Source: Epiperipatus broadwayi
Lineage: Eukaryota > Onychophora > Udeonychophora > Euonychophora > Peripatidae
DNA length: 64,000 nt
Reading direction: 5' to 3'
Assembly (NCBI GenBank): GCA_028023455.1
Contig: JAQFVV010000012.1
Coordinates: 14,088,364-14,152,363 of the forward strand
The translations under genes and the position numbers were made by a program. Shown here piece by piece: positions 1 through 12,185 of this stretch. Positions within the stretch are counted from its first letter, which is position 1. Each line of letters opens with the position of its first letter. The notes under the pieces are model-generated. The model was given only the letters and a program-made list of their open reading frames with translations, did not search any database and was not told where the DNA came from.

Positions 1-1487
1 TTATTCTCATCTCTTGGCCCGGTGGTATGTACCGTTTATTTATATATGGTACAAATACGTATTGGCATTTGGTAAAAGCTAAAAAAAAAAATAAAAGTAA
101 ATTTAGATTTTTTTTTTTGAGTGTAATTTATTTTTTTAACAAAAACGTACAGTGAAAGTTAAATTGTTCTTTCGTATTTTTTTTATGTAATTAAAAATAA
201 AAGTAGAATTGGAGAGAACAAAAGAATTCCAAAAGTAAAAAGATAAGCTAAAAGAAAAATATTTTAGCTAATTAAAGATGGCCGAAGGATTTGCTAAAAA
301 AAGAGAACATTGTAACGTAAATTTTATAAGGAATTACCAGATTAATTATCAGCGTATATTTTTTGATAAACAAAAGGATGTGCAGAAGTCTGAAAACTGG
401 ACCTCTAGTATAAAAGGCAGAGACCAGTTTGACGAACGTCTTGTTTTGTCTGTTTTTTCCTTTGGCTGGTTTTGGATTATTAAATCCAAGACCACTTCAC
501 GATGAAATAATCCTTCATGCGGGAGTAGACCGGGGCTTTAGCTGACATCGTTAAGAAGATGGACACTAGAAAAGCTTCTGCGACTAGCCTTTGGAATAGA
601 CTACAAGATCAAATAATAACCAAAGGCCGAGCTTATTCTAACCCAAAAAACTATGCATAGTAAGCTACAACTTTTTCACTAAACTTACCGGTAAGCTATG
701 ACTCTTTATTATTCCCGATTGTGACGAAATTGTCGACAAACCACTTTTCCAACAACTCGTCAAACTATACGTATAATAGGACCCCGAGAGAGACTTTAAT
801 TTTTCTGTTCAAGAGACTTTTATTTATCCAAGAATTTTTTTTTACTGTGAAACTGTTATTTTTTATTAATGTATTCATATTTGGATTAGTGTGTGTTCTC
901 TCCAGTTTATTTAATTCGCAATTTAACTTAAACAGATTTTTAATCTGTTAGAATAAAAATATTTCTAATAGCAATTTTCATTTGTACGTTATTAATAATA
1001 TTTATTAGTGTTTATTATTAGTTTAGTAAGATTTAAAAATGTAATTTACCTTTGCCAATATGTTTTGAATAAGCTCCAGGAATAATAATCTTAAAAAAAA
1101 TAATTCTCCTTACGGTATGATGTAATACCAATTCATTTAAAAAACATTTTTCTTCTTAATTTGCGCTACGTTATTTGACAGATTTCAGAGGGTTCTTTTA
1201 CAGAATCCTGGCACCCTGATCAAATAAATTAAAAGCTGATTTCATTGATGGCGTAATTCGCAACAATTACTAGGTATAGTTGATCAGGAAAGATAGTTAT
1301 GTTTTTAGAATAATAATGAAATGTTCTTTTTTTGAAATAAAAAAAATAGGCCTTTTTTTCTTTTACATAACTTGATCAACTTGTGCATTTATATTGCATA
1401 TAGAGGCCTAGCAAGATGGAAAACGTTATAATATATAATAATAATTTAAATGTCAATAACTATGAAATCTATAACCAGAATAGTTAG
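1..1487. other. AT-rich flank, no gene recognised
   Basis: No open frame here resembles a known protein; the short frames at 278-505 and 721-951 look like chance. A TATA-like TATAAAAG lies at 409-416 in a slightly less AT-rich patch (about 380-620), which could be an old promoter or LTR remnant. The 16-mer at 385-400 (GAAGTCTGAAAACTGG) recurs exactly at 44551-44566 inside an LTR-like island, which weakly supports an LTR-derived origin. Confidence 0.4.
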
Positions 1488-1573
1488 ATTGATTTCTACA
1501 GAAAATACAACATAACAACTCATCAATTGCTAAAACAGAGAATCATTATTATAAATAAAATAACTATGGCCAA

Positions 1574-1607
1574 GCGCATTCAACTCCTACGAATCCTTAT
1601 CAAGGCA
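1574..1607 (-). ncRNA. Decayed hammerhead ribozyme-like core, left PLE arm
   Basis: On the minus strand a TTGATAA core is followed by a small stem-loop (GATTC / GAGTT around GTAG) and then GAAT. This fits the hammerhead layout CUGANGA, stem II, GAAA with C-to-T type decay. PLEs are known to carry hammerhead motifs in their terminal regions. Core bases are changed, so it is unlikely to cleave. Confidence 0.45.
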
Positions 1608-1848
1608 GTAAAAAACTCCTATTTTCTCCTAAGCGATAAATTCAATATTTCATTGCATTGGCCAAGAACAACTAATCAGAAAACTGTTTAATTTTGAATT
1701 CATAGCACAAGATGAATTTTGTATAAGATATGATTTTTAATCTTGCGTTTTTTTATCGTGTGTTTCATGCATTAATATTTAAATGAGATATTTATTTATA
1801 TAGCGCGATGTATATAAATTGTAATAAACTAAAGATCAGCATTTCAAG

Positions 1849-2067
1849 CTAATGTGCATGCGCTTTTTTATGAATGTTAATAATAAATATTGCAAAATCC
1901 TTTGGACTACGTATATGGCCTGTACTATTTTGATGAACATAAAAAGCCGAATAAACTGTATCATCTTCCGTTGCTCTAATACATGTATATTTATGTTGTT
2001 GAAGGTGATATTTAATATTTGTCTTAGTTTCCCCAATATATATTGCACTACAATCTATCTTGGGCAT
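1849..2067 (-). pseudogene. GIY-YIG endonuclease fragment of PLE pair 1, left arm
   Basis: The frame encodes about 72 residues with the signature of the C-terminal GIY-YIG nuclease of Penelope-like elements: an AIYIGET segment, a downstream Gln-His pair in the helix that usually carries Arg and His, and the later STGH motif. This nuclease nicks target DNA during retrotransposition. Upstream minus-strand sequence (2068-2340) continues as RT-end coding sequence but is broken by stops and shifts. It is about 90% like the right-arm copy. No catalytic function is expected. Confidence 0.75.
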
Positions 2068-2643
2068 CTAATAGAATCCAAAACACTGCTTTTATCCTCT
2101 TTACATATTATTCCCTTAGAATTATTTATTAATCTATTAAGATTAAGTGGAGTCCTCCATGCCAACCAGAAATCCCTACTTAAAACTTATTATATTTTTA
2201 TTAATATTGGGAATAAAAGCTAATGACATCCATGGTTTATTATTCACATTTACATTCTCATTATTATAATGTTGTTTATAATATTTCAATACAATAGATA
2301 ATAGCCTATGCTTATTATAACCAACTTGTATCAAATCCTGCATATAACAATTTATATTATCTTTCTTATTTTATTTTTATAAATTGTTATATGCAGGATT
2401 TGATACAAGTTGGTTATAATAAACATAAGCTATTATCTATTGTATTGAAACATTACAAACATTATAAGTGAGAATATAAATGTGAATAATAAACCATAAT
2501 GTCATTAGCTTTTATTCCCAATATTAATAAAAATATAATAAGAGTTTTACGTCAGGATTTCCGATTGGAGCACTCCACCTAATCTTAATAGATTAATAAA
2601 TAATTCTAAGGGAGTAATATATAAAGAGGATAAAAGCAGTGTT

Positions 2644-2877
2644 GTGTATTCTATTAGATGCCCACAGATAAATTGTAGTGCAATATATATTGGGGAAACC
2701 AAGACAAATATTAAATTTTACCTTCAACAACATAAATATACATACATTAGAGCAAGGGAAGATGATACAGTCTATTCGGCTTTTTATGTTCACCAAAATA
2801 GTACAGGCCATATAAGTAGTCCAAAGGATTTTGCAATATTAATGCATAAAACACATGATAAAAAAATGCAAGATTAA
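2644..2877 (+). pseudogene. GIY-YIG endonuclease fragment of PLE pair 1, right arm
   Basis: This mirrors the left-arm fragment, with the sequence VYSIRCPQINCSAIYIGET at its start. VYSI corresponds to the GIY strand of the family and YIG is intact. HQNSTGH follows at about residue 50-56. The upstream coding sequence (about 2390-2643) has stops, so the frame is a remnant, not a gene. Confidence 0.75.
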
Positions 2878-3007
2878 AGAATCATATCTTATACAAAGTT
2901 CATCTTGTGCTATGAATTAAAAAATTAACCAGTTTTCCGATTAGTTGTTCCTGGCCAATGCAACGAAATGTTGAATTTATCACTTAGGAGAAAATAGGAG
3001 TTTTTTA

Positions 3008-3043
3008 CTGCCTTGATAATGACTTGTAAGAGTTGAAAGCATT
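3008..3043 (+). ncRNA. Decayed hammerhead ribozyme-like core, right PLE arm
   Basis: This is the mirror of the left-arm motif: TTGATAA, stem-loop GACTT / GAGTT, then the intact GAAA. It sits about 100 bp inside the outer end of the arm, the expected place in a PLE. Base pairing is visible by eye; activity is doubtful because the CUGAUGA core is altered at two positions. Confidence 0.5.
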
Positions 3044-3156
3044 TGCAATAGTTATTTTATTTATATTAATAATTCTCTGTTTTAGCAATTGACGAATTGT
3101 TATATTGTATTTTATAAGTTGTATTAACACAAGTATTATATTGATTTATTTCTACA

Positions 3157-4429
3157 AAAAAAATTTTTTTTTATTAGTTTGTTTAGATAGGTTCAACTTC
3201 AGATGATGCATTAGCATGTGGTCACATATATAAAACACTATATTATTATGTGACAATTGAGGTTTATATTGTCTAAGAGACTGCCACAACAAATTTTTTT
3301 CAAGAAGTTTTACTGATCCATCTGTAAGGCTCAGAGGAAGAAAGATGCAGATTGAATGTTTGTTGAATTTATCAGTCTCTAAGACTTAAAAGGGAGCAAG
3401 GCTTTATATATTAGTATGGTGTGTTATGGCTAGCTTAACAGAATTCAAACCGAGATGATTTTTCTAGTGTTCATGCTTTATTGTACATCTTAATGTCCTA
3501 TAGTTGAATTTTTTATGAATCCTAAAGTTAAAATTGCATTCATTCTTTGTATAGTACAGGGTCTAGCAAATCTCTAAGCAGTGAAATCATGGACATATGT
3601 ATTCTGTTTATCATAAAACATTATTTATGAAAATATATTAAAGTTAAATTTTTGCAGTAAACTTAAAATGAGAAATGAAAAGTTACACTGTTCCATTATT
3701 TCATTTTAAAGAGAGGGGATTTGGAACTAAAACAAATCTGATAGCAGCTCGGATTAGTTACATTATAAAGCTGTATCAAAAAAAAAATTATTCTAAATTG
3801 AGCACTAAATACATAAAGTGTTGAATGTATATGTGTACATATACTAGATATAATACATGCATCACTTTGGTACATTGGTTTAAAAATTTTTAAAAAAATT
3901 AGGTTATACATCTAATCATATTATTAAGAATTTTATAATGGAAGGTTATTTTGTAATAACTGACAAAAATAAGTTGCACTGTAAATGAAGAAAGAAAAAT
4001 AGTTTTGGTGCACAAAGGCCACTTTCTGATTTGTATTCTAAATGGGATTTTGAATCAACAACTTGTCAATTCTTAAAGTAAATTAAATGGAAAATCTAAA
4101 TACGTTATTTAAAATTATGGATTAATAAAAATAAGTAATCAATCAATTTTTAAAAGTTGGTAATGATTTTTTTTTCTTTCTTTCTATTGCTAACATAAAT
4201 AAAGAAGAAAAAAAACAATTTTTTTCTTTGTTCACATAGTTATAAAATAATAATGTAATTTTAAAATATCTGTAAAATTATGTTTCCATGTTATGAAAGA
4301 AATAAAAATATTTATCAAAACACATGTTGTAAAGAAACAGATGTCAAACCTTGTTAACTAGCTTCTGATAAATCAGTTATTTAGAAAATATCCTGAGTCC
4401 AGCAATAAATGTGAACAAAAGCAAGTGGG
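3157..4429. other. Intergenic AT-rich DNA, nothing recognised
   Basis: There are homopolymer runs and scattered stops in all frames. I see no repeat or coding signal that I can name. Confidence 0.5.
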
Positions 4430-4800
4430 ATATAAATAGATGAAACAAGCAACTGAAGCAGTCAATTCTAGTCTATTCCAGACCTTAACTCAAGAAGCAG
4501 TGTTGCAATGATCCCATGCAGAAAAGAGTAATTGCTGGTTAACAGGATTGTCATAGCTTGCTGATGTTAAAAGTATTTTTCAATACTAAAATCCAGCACA
4601 GCAATCATATTTGCAAGCAGAAGACCATCTAGTGTGTGTGGCTAGAAACCAATAACCATATCAATTAAAACACCTGGAGATGCAATTGGATCCAGACTAA
4701 TGATGAAATCTGCTAAAGAACCTTTGTCTACTTTAATTATGCCATGAGGAAAATGGACCGTGCCATAAAACCTATCACAACTACTTGACTTATATTATCA
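4430..4800 (-). pseudogene. Possible decayed coding stretch, unidentified
   Basis: Base composition here is less AT-rich than the surroundings. On the minus strand one frame stays open for about 41 codons (roughly 4780-4658). It then continues as two more long open blocks in the same frame, separated by single stop codons. The translation is protein-like and hydrophobic (for example DPIASPGVLIDMVIGF), but I do not recognise a family. It could be a transposon or retrogene relic, or chance. Confidence 0.3.
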
Positions 4801-4859
4801 ATACATCTAATATCACCAGGCACCAGAAGGATAACTACTATCTTTAGAGGAAGTAATGA

Positions 4860-5504
4860 GGACTCATAAATATAGAAAAATCATGGTTTTAACTTTTTCC
4901 AACTTTTCATTCAGTAAGATCTTATCAATATAATTATTCTAAGGCCTTAAATTTAAAATATCTCTTATTACTATTATTTTTAATATTTTGTATATCTAGT
5001 AATGGTTGCAAGTATATAAGCAACAATTTTATATATTTATTGTTAATAAATTATTTTTTTTATTAATCCATTGTTTGTTTGCTTATCGAACTCAATTCAA
5101 ACATTATGCTATTAACATCCATTATGCTACTAATATCCACAATCCTGAGAAATCTGCAATCCATGGGAGAACATGCAAGGATGGCAGTAATAATTTATTA
5201 ATGATTAAGGCATTAGTAAATTTTCCAGGAATAAACTTTCTATTTAGAAGGTTTAGCACCTTAAAGTTTCATATTTTTTTATTGAAACCAGAAATAGAAA
5301 TTAAAATTATTTTGGGGAGAACTTGTAACCTTAAAAGCTAGGTTATAAATCATTATCATTATAGATGTTTGGTTAATATTCTTATATATATTCAAATTTT
5401 ATTAACCATTTAATCTAAATATTATTGTTGATCAACCCGAGTCAAAAATTTACCATTACATATTTGTGAATATTTGAAGCCTAAAATTTACCTTTATAAT
5501 ATAT
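4860..5504. other. Intergenic AT-rich DNA, nothing recognised
   Basis: The plus-strand frame at 5006-5341 has no recognisable domain and ordinary AT-rich composition. I treat it as chance. Confidence 0.45.
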
Positions 5505-5965
5505 TGTAACGAGCATAGACGTTCGTTACATTGTTTTTTTTTTTATATATTTATTAAACATGAAAGTAAATTAAAAAGTTCGCATTTAAAAATTTTCTTT
5601 AAGAATTAAAAATTGAAATTAAATATCGTCTTAAACTCGTATATATTAAATCGCACAGATAAAAAAAATTATTAAAATGAAACTGTATTAAAAATAGAAA
5701 AGGTATTTTAAAAACAAAAACTTAAAAAGATTTAGAGATAAAAATATATCTTTAATCTTGAAAAACACAGAAATTAATCAGAAATGGAAATGATTGTTAA
5801 TTAGTTAAATGTAAACCAGCCTTGGGCATTTAAATGTAAAAACATCAGTCAGATAGGAAAACAATAGAAACAAATAGCCAATGAAAGAAATCCATCGGGA
5901 AATCGGACCTCAGCGAAAGGATCATCACATCGATGACATAATGCCAAGTCAATCCTTCGAATACG

Positions 5966-5973
5966 TATAAAAG
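5966..5973 (+). promoter_or_regulatory. TATA-like box inside the LTR-like unit
   Basis: TATAAAAG is followed by a locally GC-richer stretch (5990-6240), as expected for the promoter of an LTR. No transcript evidence is available from sequence alone. Confidence 0.35.
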
Positions 5974-7514
5974 GAAAATTTGGAAATTATTAGTTAGTTA
6001 ATGATTATTACGATGTGACAGATAGGTGTTAGTGCGGACGTGAAGGAGAAGGGGTTGAAAAAGACGCACGATTCAATCCCTTCAGCTTTGCTAAGAAAGA
6101 AAGAGAAATGAACTATCGTTTTATACATTGAGGACTAGTTAAAGCAAAAATCTCCGGATGGATAAATAAATCGGCCTTCAGAATATTAACCTCTTTAGGA
6201 CGGCGTGGGAATTCACGTTCATGGCAAGCAGTTGGACGTTTTAAAAATCGTAAGAACTTTATATTCACTTGAAACAATAAGAACTCTAAATTTTAAAACT
6301 TTTTAGTAAATAATGCAATAGAATCCTATCTGACCAAACTAAATTCTTCATTAATAATGTTATTTGATGTATTTGTTAGTTATTTATTTAAAATCATTTC
6401 CATTTATTTAACTTTGTTCTTTAAGGTTATTTATGATTTCTGTTTTCCGATAAATTAAAATATATCAATGTTAAACTTAAGTCGGGCGTGAATGGCTGTA
6501 TAGATTTGTAAAGTTATATTAGGGGAGGGTAATCTTAGGTTATTTGTTTCGTTGTTAAATTGGGTCAATGGATTGGATATATTGATGTAGTTAGTAGATG
6601 TAGTCGGAGATTCGCTACTGGCAGAATCGTTTATATATACGCCGCACTCACCCGTTTGCCTATGGAAGGAATTATAAGACGGAGAATGCAGTTCCTTTCT
6701 ATGGAGTTTTTTTTTTTATTGTTCTTCTCGTTAGATAGATGTAATATTCCTATCTGATTGAGAGTCAATGTCTTTTCTTAATCTTTTTGGTGCTGCCGTA
6801 TTCCGAATTACATTGAATACATCGATATATCAGATGGATTGATGCCAGTTTGACTGCGAATTTTAGCCTAAGGTTAAATAGGGATAGAATGTTTATTTTC
6901 AAAAGCAAATTTATGTAGTCTATTCATACTCGATCCTAAATAAAAATGCATTAAATTTAAGTTGTTTATAGACGCTTGCATGGATTGGTTATCGGTTAAG
7001 TATGTTTTGGGTTTTCATATTTGATCGGAATATATAGACATTCGATAAATAATGATACCTTACGGTGAGTATCTAAAATGTATTTATTCGGATGTCTTTT
7101 AAGTCATTGGTGACAATGCAAGTATCTTATGGTGAATACTATTGGGTTACTTATAAATTTCCCTCTGCAATTGCCAGTATCAATGATTTTATATTTTGAT
7201 CATTTATGTTTACTTTGGAATGTTTTTAACCGTGTAATCTATGTAACCAATCTATAGCAACATATTAAAACAAGCTTTTGTAATCCCATCTGTGCGAACT
7301 TAATTAAAATGTAAACTTATAATATAATAGAAATTAAAATGTAAATTAAAATCTAAGGTAAAGTTAAAAATAATGTTAAATGTTAAAATGTAAAACTAAT
7401 ACTAAAATAATTTTAAATCTTATATATATGTGCATAAATAAACGTTTGTGTGTTAATTACTGGCAGTGGCTTATTTTATTCTTTTTTTATACATACTCTT
7501 AGATTATATGATTA

Positions 7515-7560
7515 AATCTCTGCTATTCCACTGAGCTAGTGACATGGGCTAACGACCGGA
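7515..7560 (-). repeat. tRNA-like A-box fragment
   Basis: On the minus strand the segment CTAGCTCAGTGGAATAGCAG matches the tRNA D-arm / A-box consensus well. No convincing B box follows at the right distance, so it is a tRNA-derived SINE fragment at most. Confidence 0.3.
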
Positions 7561-7699
7561 TGCAAAATAAAAAAAAAAATTTTTTTTTTTTTTGACTTAC
7601 GTATCTGCCTACTTTATAAATTTTTCTAGGTTCAAATGCCTAGATGGCGCCCTGTAGTGTAGAGTTACGTAAGTCACATTCTCCGGATCGTTACAATAT

Positions 7700-9240
7700 A
7701 TTACATATATATACACACAAATGCATATTCACTCATAAATATGTATTTCTAAACTCATTAAATGTTTTACATTTTCTTATATATACCTTCATACATTTTA
7801 CTTTATCAAGAAATATAGGCCACATGGACATGAATTTCAAACAAATATTTAATCTATACGTGTTAACTCAAATGTTTTTTTTTAAAAAATTATCTTAAAA
7901 GTTTATTGTAATATGAAAAAATAATAAAATTAAAATTAGTAATGTATGACTTACTTACTCCTTTAAGTAAATTTTTACTAATTGCATTTTTTGCTTGAGG
8001 TCTATTGAGTGAAAATAGAACAATACCTAGAAAGAAAAAAAAAGATGATTTTAGCACAAATAAAAGATAATATAGCTCCTTGTAAAACGAGAGCCTCTGC
8101 AGCATTTCTCCACAGAGGAAAAGCCAAGGGAAAAACATATATTATCAGATCAGTCAAATGCCAATTAGCGAACATTCGTTTTAGTTAAAAACAGTTAGAA
8201 GTTTTTTGAATTGTTTTCCTATTTAGATTTTAACTGGAAAAGTTGGAAAATGTAGACAAAAGTACAGGGATATTAAGTTGTTAGAAAAATTAATATTTAT
8301 TGAAGAAATATAAAGAATAACTAAATGTATCAGATGAAAAATAATGTGATGATCAGCCAATTATAAAAACAAACAAAAAAAGACCAAAAGTATAATAAAT
8401 AACCTTAAGAAAGTGTAATTGTGAATATTTAAAGAATAGAACCAAGTAATATATGTTATATGCAATAGGATATTATAGTAAATTGATCATAATTGTAAGA
8501 TTATTTAAATTATGATTTAAACATTTATAATTATTACACAGAGATTTCTGTCATATAAAAATTAATGAATGTCAACAACAAAAAATAATAACCAAAAATT
8601 TACTTTTTAATATAAGAGGCTTCATTGATTATGATGCAGTTCAAAATTTAAGATACTAAAATAAATTATGGTATGGTACATACTCTACTGTCTATTAATG
8701 TACAAACATCAAGAGAAGAAAAGTCTTGTCCAATGCCTTAAATATAATCTGGACAATATATCTATTCCTTTTAGAAATAATATTAGAAACTGATTTGACG
8801 GCAAATCAAATGAAATGTACATAAAAATAAAAAATATATATTGAAAAAAAATCTATGAAAAACTTATATATGATAAAACAATCAAAATGGCTAAAATTAA
8901 AAAGGATAATGATCTTTAAAAATAACAGATAAAAATTTCTAAAAACATCCAAAAAACACAAGAAACATTATTATATTATCGCAAAAAGCATAAAAAAAAA
9001 AGAAGTTTTAAAAAATTAAAGCTATCATTTAGAAGATTTGGAAAACCAAAGAGGAGCCTTGAATAAGTTTACTGAAAAATGTCTAAGAATAGATTATATC
9101 TGAAATTACTAAAAATCAAACAGAAATAAAAAAAATATCTATACCACAAAGACATCAGTAAATTCAATTTTAATTTGTATTCTATATTGAAAAATCTTTA
9201 ATATAAAAAATTAGATTGGATTATCTTAAAGATCATTGTC
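7700..9240. other. AT-rich DNA, nothing recognised
   Basis: Several short frames exist (for example 7890-8138 minus) without recognisable domains. The right part may belong to the 5' half of the hAT element that follows, but I could not align it. Confidence 0.4.
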
Positions 9241-9299
9241 AAGAAAATAAGGTCACAAGAATTACAGCATTGCAATAGAAATTTTGTAGAAAATAAAAA

Positions 9300-10245
9300 A
9301 AAAGACTCGACAACAACATTGATCAAAATAAAACTAATCTGGAAACTACTCCATGGCATACAGAATGGAAGAATTCAAGAAACATTAATATGACCATTGT
9401 TTGCATATGAGAATTTAAGTTTACACTAAACTGTTTCCTTGATTATGTGAGGAAAGTGACAAAAATTTCTATCAATTGGTTCTCCATACGGACGTCAGCT
9501 GGTTTTAGACAAGATTTTTTGCACTTTTTCATGTGTTTTAGAGTTTTTGGAAGATAAGAATTCCAGTTTGAAAGAAAATTTACTTAAGAGTAAAACAAAT
9601 ATTATTTAACCGACTTGTTTGACAAATTTAATGATGTTGATTTACAACAGCAAGGAGATAATTTGAATCTCATCAAAGCAAAATCAGTCATATCGACTTT
9701 TGTTGCCAGATTAATGTTGTCTAAACAAAATATTACAAGATTTGAGCTTTCCCAGTTCCCCAATTTATTTAAGATAGGCATAATCCAAGAAGATAACATC
9801 TTACTGTAGGTCAACTACTTGGAGGCTCTTCACTTAGATTTCAAAACTAGGTTCAAGATATTCTATTATTGGAAATACCGGACTGGATAATAAACCCATA
9901 CACTACTAGTGCAGGACCAAATATAGTTTTGTAAGATGAGAATCATCAGCATGAATAAGAATCTCATGGTACAATTCGAACACGGTTGTCAAAAGTTTTG
10001 GCTGCAACAAGATATTCCACTTTTGTACGTAGCTCTATGGACATTGAATAAAATAATATTTATGGCATTTCCATTATCGTATTATCTGGTAGAGGCTTAA
10101 ACTTGCTTCAGAACAGACATCGATTGTATATCACTAAATGTGGAGATTTGAGAATGCAACTCACTAATTTAAAAATCAGACATAGATAAATTGTTGACAA
10201 ATCACCAGTTGCACCCATCTCATTAAATTCAGTTTTCTAAGCTAA
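9300..10245 (+). pseudogene. hAT-family (ZBED/FAM200-like) transposase, C-terminal relic
   Basis: The open block at 9615-9809 reads as the conserved segment where hAT/ZBED5-like transposases have a DIFEHLNxLNLxLQG motif; here it is DLFDKFNDVDLQQQG, followed by FPNLF. After a frame change, 9890-10245 recalls the hAT C-terminal dimerisation region: a stretch with CQKFWLQQDIPLL, then FPLSYYLVE in place of FPTTYLCE, then DLRMQLTNLK in place of DLRxALTxIK. Multiple stops and frameshifts show it is dead. Upstream (9240-9600) similarity is weak. A matching terminal inverted repeat lies downstream at about 10664-10696. Confidence 0.7.
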
Positions 10246-10663
10246 TTTATTTGGTATTCTTATTTTTATAATTCTAATTAAAATCTTTTGTTATAATTTT
10301 GTTGATGTTTAATTCTGTCTGAATACGATTTTTTTCATTTCATTTTTATATTTAATGTGATTTCAATATTCGTACTTATTTTGAATTTACATATTTATTT
10401 CATAAATGCCAAAAATTAAAAAAAACTCTGCTGGATTTTTTTTTTTTTAATTTTCATTAGTGTAAGTTTCGATATTAAATGGTGCACAAGATAATGCCAT
10501 ATTCAGTAGTCCTTTTATCTTTTTCTATTATTAATTACAAATGATTAAAATGAAGTTTGATATCTAGTGAAATATTTAATATCGAGTACTGTATAAATTT
10601 ATTAATTTGAGTAAGTAAAGTAAATGTCTAGGGAGTCGATGGTTTTAATAGTTTTTGGTAAAG

Positions 10664-10696
10664 GGACCTGCAGCGAAAAAAGTTTGAGAACTCTTG
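10664..10696 (-). repeat. hAT 3' terminal inverted repeat
   Basis: Read on the minus strand this begins CAAGAGTTCTCAAACTTTTT, close to the CAGNGGTTCTCAAACTTTTT ends common in hAT elements of the Charlie/ZBED type. It lies about 420 bp after the transposase relic, in the expected orientation. I did not find the left end. Confidence 0.6.
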
Positions 10697-10699
10697 TTC

Positions 10700-11789
10700 T
10701 AAGATAATGCTTTCAACTTGACATTATAAAAGAATTTAAATAGAAGAAAGAAGTCAAAACATTTTACAATAAAATTAAAATCATTGTATATTTTTTCTGC
10801 ATTAATGAAATTTTATAACAAATAAGTTTTATTTTTTTTTACTGCTAATTCATAAATTAACATATAATTAGTAATTTTAAAACGGATATAATGGCGGCTA
10901 CAACTATTATCTTAAAATTCTGGTAAATTTTTTTACGCTTTTATCTTACAACTTAATATACAATGCTTACTATATGTAGAATATATAACCATTTGTGATT
11001 TATAGCATTTACATTTTATCTCAATTTGCTGCATATATTGATTTTATTTTTTAATAATTAATCAAGGCATTTAGTATTAGAAAAATTTAATAAAAACAAA
11101 GACTTTTATTTTAATTAAAAATATATATTTATCAATTAAAATTTTGGTATTACTACACGAGATACTTAATCATAATATTGTCCCAAAACGTAAGTTGTCA
11201 CTAATAATTAAATATGGTAATTAGAGAAAAACAAAAAAATACTTATACATTTTAATAAATTATAACAATAATTAACGAATGCAGTACATTATTTGCACTG
11301 TGTTTTCTATCAATGTTAATATACACACTTGGAATGACTAACGAGCAATGAATTTCTTTTCTGGTGATTTCATATGCACATACCCTTATGATTATCTTCC
11401 AAATAATTTACTTCGAACTCTGCTTGAGAACTAGCGTGTCGATAAAACCGTAAATATTTTGAAACAAAATTACTACAATTTAATACTGAAAAACTATAAC
11501 GGCATAGCAAAAACGATGCCATAACTATTTTTCGCCATCTATTGAGAATTGAAAACAATTTATTGCGGTTATTTAAATTTAAACAATTGCATATAAATAT
11601 GCTTTATATATGTAATACAGAATTATAAATTTAAAAGAAATGTATACATTTAATATATTTGCCAATAAGGAGGAAATCAGAAAACAATTTTTAGTGATAA
11701 AATTAACTTTTCAATTGATTTTGCCTGGTTAATAAATAGCTAAAGCACGTGCTTTAATGTGATTGGTTAAAAAATTGCGAAAGAAATAT
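10700..11789. other. AT-rich DNA upstream of CRELD, nothing recognised
   Basis: No coding or repeat signal. The minus frame at 11370-11558 has no recognisable domain. Confidence 0.45.
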
Positions 11790-11873
11790 TAAATGACGGT
11801 CTGCACCGTCTCGATTATTTGGAAGCGAATTTGTAGTTACAAGTCTGATGTCTTGACTTTAATTTAAACCTAA
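11790..11873 (+). promoter_or_regulatory. Candidate CRELD promoter / 5' UTR exon
   Basis: A small GC-richer patch (about 11790-11860) ends at a good donor, AA|GTAAGC, at 11873/11874. A matching acceptor, TTTCAG, ends at 12171, just 15 bases before the CRELD start codon. A non-coding first exon spliced to 12172 is therefore plausible. There is no transcript support. Confidence 0.35.
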
Positions 11874-12185
11874 GTAAGCTTTATATACAACTTACAAGAA
11901 AGATAATATTTTAATCATTCTCAATACAATATTTTGATTAGCCATGTAATTTCTTATTTTATAAATAATGGTATTATAAATATTTTTAGTGATAATAACT
12001 ATACAAATTTTACAATACTACCATACATTTTATTAATTTTAATTTTGTGAATATTTATTATACACTAAAATACCCAATAGCATCTTTGATTTTAGATTAA
12101 TGTTTATGTGCTTAATGCTCCGATTTTAATTTGTTTATAACCAATTCACTTTGCCATGTTATTGCTTTCAGGGATAATTTAAATA

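Larger units (their letters stand above)
1501..3139. mobile_element. Penelope-like element, inverted pair 1 (3' ends outward)
   Basis: Two truncated copies of one Penelope-like retroelement (PLE) face away from each other around a short centre at about 2353-2376. The left arm (about 1501-2352) reads on the minus strand and the right arm (about 2377-3139) on the plus strand. Each arm encodes the end of the RT region followed by a GIY-YIG endonuclease, then an untranslated 3' part with a hammerhead-like motif. The arms are imperfect (frameshifts, substitutions), so the pair is old. Flanks carry a related motif, ATTGATTTCTACA at 1488-1500 and the same with four extra bases at 3140-3156, probably a decayed target duplication. 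Family assignment rests on the GIY-YIG motif pattern; no search was run. Confidence 0.8.
5505..7695. mobile_element. LTR-like unit bounded by TGTAACGAGC...GATCGTTACA
   Basis: The unit begins TGTAACGAGC and ends GATCGTTACA, a 9 of 10 inverted match with the TG...CA ends of LTR retroelements. It is flanked by ATAT at 5501-5504 and 7696-7699, which could be a 4-bp target duplication, although the site is low complexity. The first 26 bases form a hairpin (8-bp stem). It holds a TATA-like box at 5966-5973 and polyadenylation-like AATAAA at about 7436. It contains no gag or pol frame, so a long solo LTR or a non-autonomous derivative is the best guess. At 2.2 kb it is long for an LTR. Confidence 0.4.
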
